Shown here piece after piece: positions 22,813-23,562 of a DNA stretch of 23,562 nt. The notes beneath the pieces are model-generated. The model saw nothing but the letters and a program-made list of their open reading frames with translations. It made no database searches and was not told the origin of the DNA. Made by a program: the position numbers and the translations under genes. The DNA comes from Candidatus Dormiibacter sp. (GTDB taxonomy: Bacteria > Chloroflexota > Dormibacteria > UBA8260). The stretch is from NCBI GenBank assembly GCA_025450495.1, contig JANWHI010000068.1:1-23562 (forward strand), read 5' to 3'. Numbering within the stretch: position 1 is the stretch's first letter; each line of letters begins with the position of its first letter.

Positions 22813-23562
22813 ATGAGTGACCGCGGCGGGACCAGCGCCGGACGCCATGCCCTGCCTCCCCATCGCTCGCTCCGCCAGCGCGTCTTCAGCCGGCGGCGGA
22901 TTCCCGTGGTGATCGCTCTGCTGGTGATCGGGTCGCTGATCGTGGCCAGCAACCCCGGCCAGGTCGGTGGCGCCATCCAGCACTTCCATCTCCGCGACAT
23001 CCCGATCGTGGTCGGCCTGTCAGTGGGGTACTACGTTCTCCAGGGGCTGCGCTGGTGGACGCTCCTGCGGATCGTCGTGCGCAAGCCGCCGCCGCTCGGC
23101 GAGACGGTGCTGATGACCCTGACCGGACAGGCGACAGCATTGCTGCCGCTCGGGGAGTTGACCCGTGCCATCCTGCTCGCGCGGGCCACCGGCATCGCCG
23201 TGGGCTCGGCGGTGGCGGCGGTGACGGTGCAGGAGCTTCTCTCCTCGGGCCTGCTGATCGCAGCGGCCCTCCCGGGTTCGAGTCGCTATTACTTCGCGCG
23301 CGCAGGTGTCGCCCCCGCGCACGGCGGCACCGTCCTTGTGATCGTGCAGCTGACGGTGCGCCCCGTCATCAAGCGGGAGCGAGCGGGGGTGGCGCGCCTG
23401 CCGCTGCTGGGCAGGATGATGGGCTCGATCGATCAGCTGCAGGCCGACACGGTGGTGCTGTTCGAGAACTGGCGAACCTACGTCTGGCTCTGGATCAGCG
23501 GGGTGCAGGCGCTCATGGCCATCAGCCTCTTCTACTTCATCGTCGACGCCATCGCACCGGGA
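22813..23562 (+). CDS. Flippase-like membrane protein (LPG synthase TM-domain / UPF0104 family), truncated by window end
   Basis: 250 codons are visible without a stop. The ATG at 22813 follows GGAGGGG at 12 nt; GTG at 22777 or 22792 is possible. After a basic, Ser/Arg-rich N-terminus comes a hydrophobic helix (VVIALLVIGSLIVA), then LQGLRWWTLLRIVV and LTGQATALLPLGELTRAILLARATG. The latter corresponds to the N-LLP-R-GE-(V/T)RA-LL core of the lysylphosphatidylglycerol synthase transmembrane domain (PF03706) found in MprF flippase halves and in many stand-alone proteins. The segment from about residue 155 (LPGSSRYYFARAG) is less hydrophobic than usual for the family. It sits 101 bp after the PlsY homologue in the same direction, consistent with a lipid/envelope role. 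The catalytic synthase half, if any, would lie outside the window. Confidence 0.72.
   Translation, partial: MSDRGGTSAGRHALPPHRSLRQRVFSRRRIPVVIALLVIGSLIVASNPGQVGGAIQHFHLRDIPIVVGLSVGYYVLQGLRWWTLLRIVVRKPPPLGETVLMTLTGQATALLPLGELTRAILLARATGIAVGSAVAAVTVQELLSSGLLIAAALPGSSRYYFARAGVAPAHGGTVLVIVQLTVRPVIKRERAGVARLPLLGRMMGSIDQLQADTVVLFENWRTYVWLWISGVQALMAISLFYFIVDAIAPG

Overview
The window is GC-rich bacterial DNA of chromosomal, housekeeping character, with 19 protein genes (two cut by the window edges) and no rRNA, tRNA, CRISPR array, phage gene or transposase that I could recognise. The combination of ClpC with two Clp-N repeats, a four-domain ribosomal protein S1, a UPF0182 membrane protein, tandem FemAB-type aminoacyltransferases and heavy use of GTG/TTG starts suggests a high-GC lineage of the Actinomycetota / Chloroflexota / Dormibacterota type. 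This placement is an inference from gene content only.

Layout. Positions 1-12249 are almost entirely minus-strand: an edge-truncated immunity-like protein, an intergenic nested palindrome (209-344), a GlpX-like protein, CTP synthase, a small metallo-beta-lactamase-fold protein, an HtrA-like PDZ protein coupled to a canonical MBL hydrolase, a UPF0182 membrane protein coupled to a small unknown protein, and UvrA. A lone plus-strand msrA (12372-13031) follows, divergent from uvrA and overlapping tail-to-tail with a minus-strand run of two FemAB-like genes, clpC and rpsA. From 19401 to the right edge everything is plus-strand: a secreted beta-helix protein, a mini zinc-ribbon protein, then DegV, a PlsY-like protein and a truncated flippase-like membrane protein. 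DegV and PlsY overlap by ATGA. The last three look like a lipid/envelope cluster.

No obvious defence or mobile system is present. The most unusual theme is that several enzymes keep their fold signature but have lost catalytic or metal residues: the GlpX homologue, the MBL protein at 3166-3795, the HtrA-like protein at 3848-4906 and the PlsY homologue. Intact housekeeping enzymes (PyrG, UvrA, MsrA, ClpC, MBL at 4903-5832) sit beside them, so sequence error is an unlikely explanation. The second theme is structured DNA: a 136-bp nested palindrome whose arms are G-quadruplex motifs, a hairpin-rich in-frame insertion in UvrA, an interleaved pair of complementary arms ahead of the zinc-ribbon gene, and a hairpin over the plsY-like stop codon.
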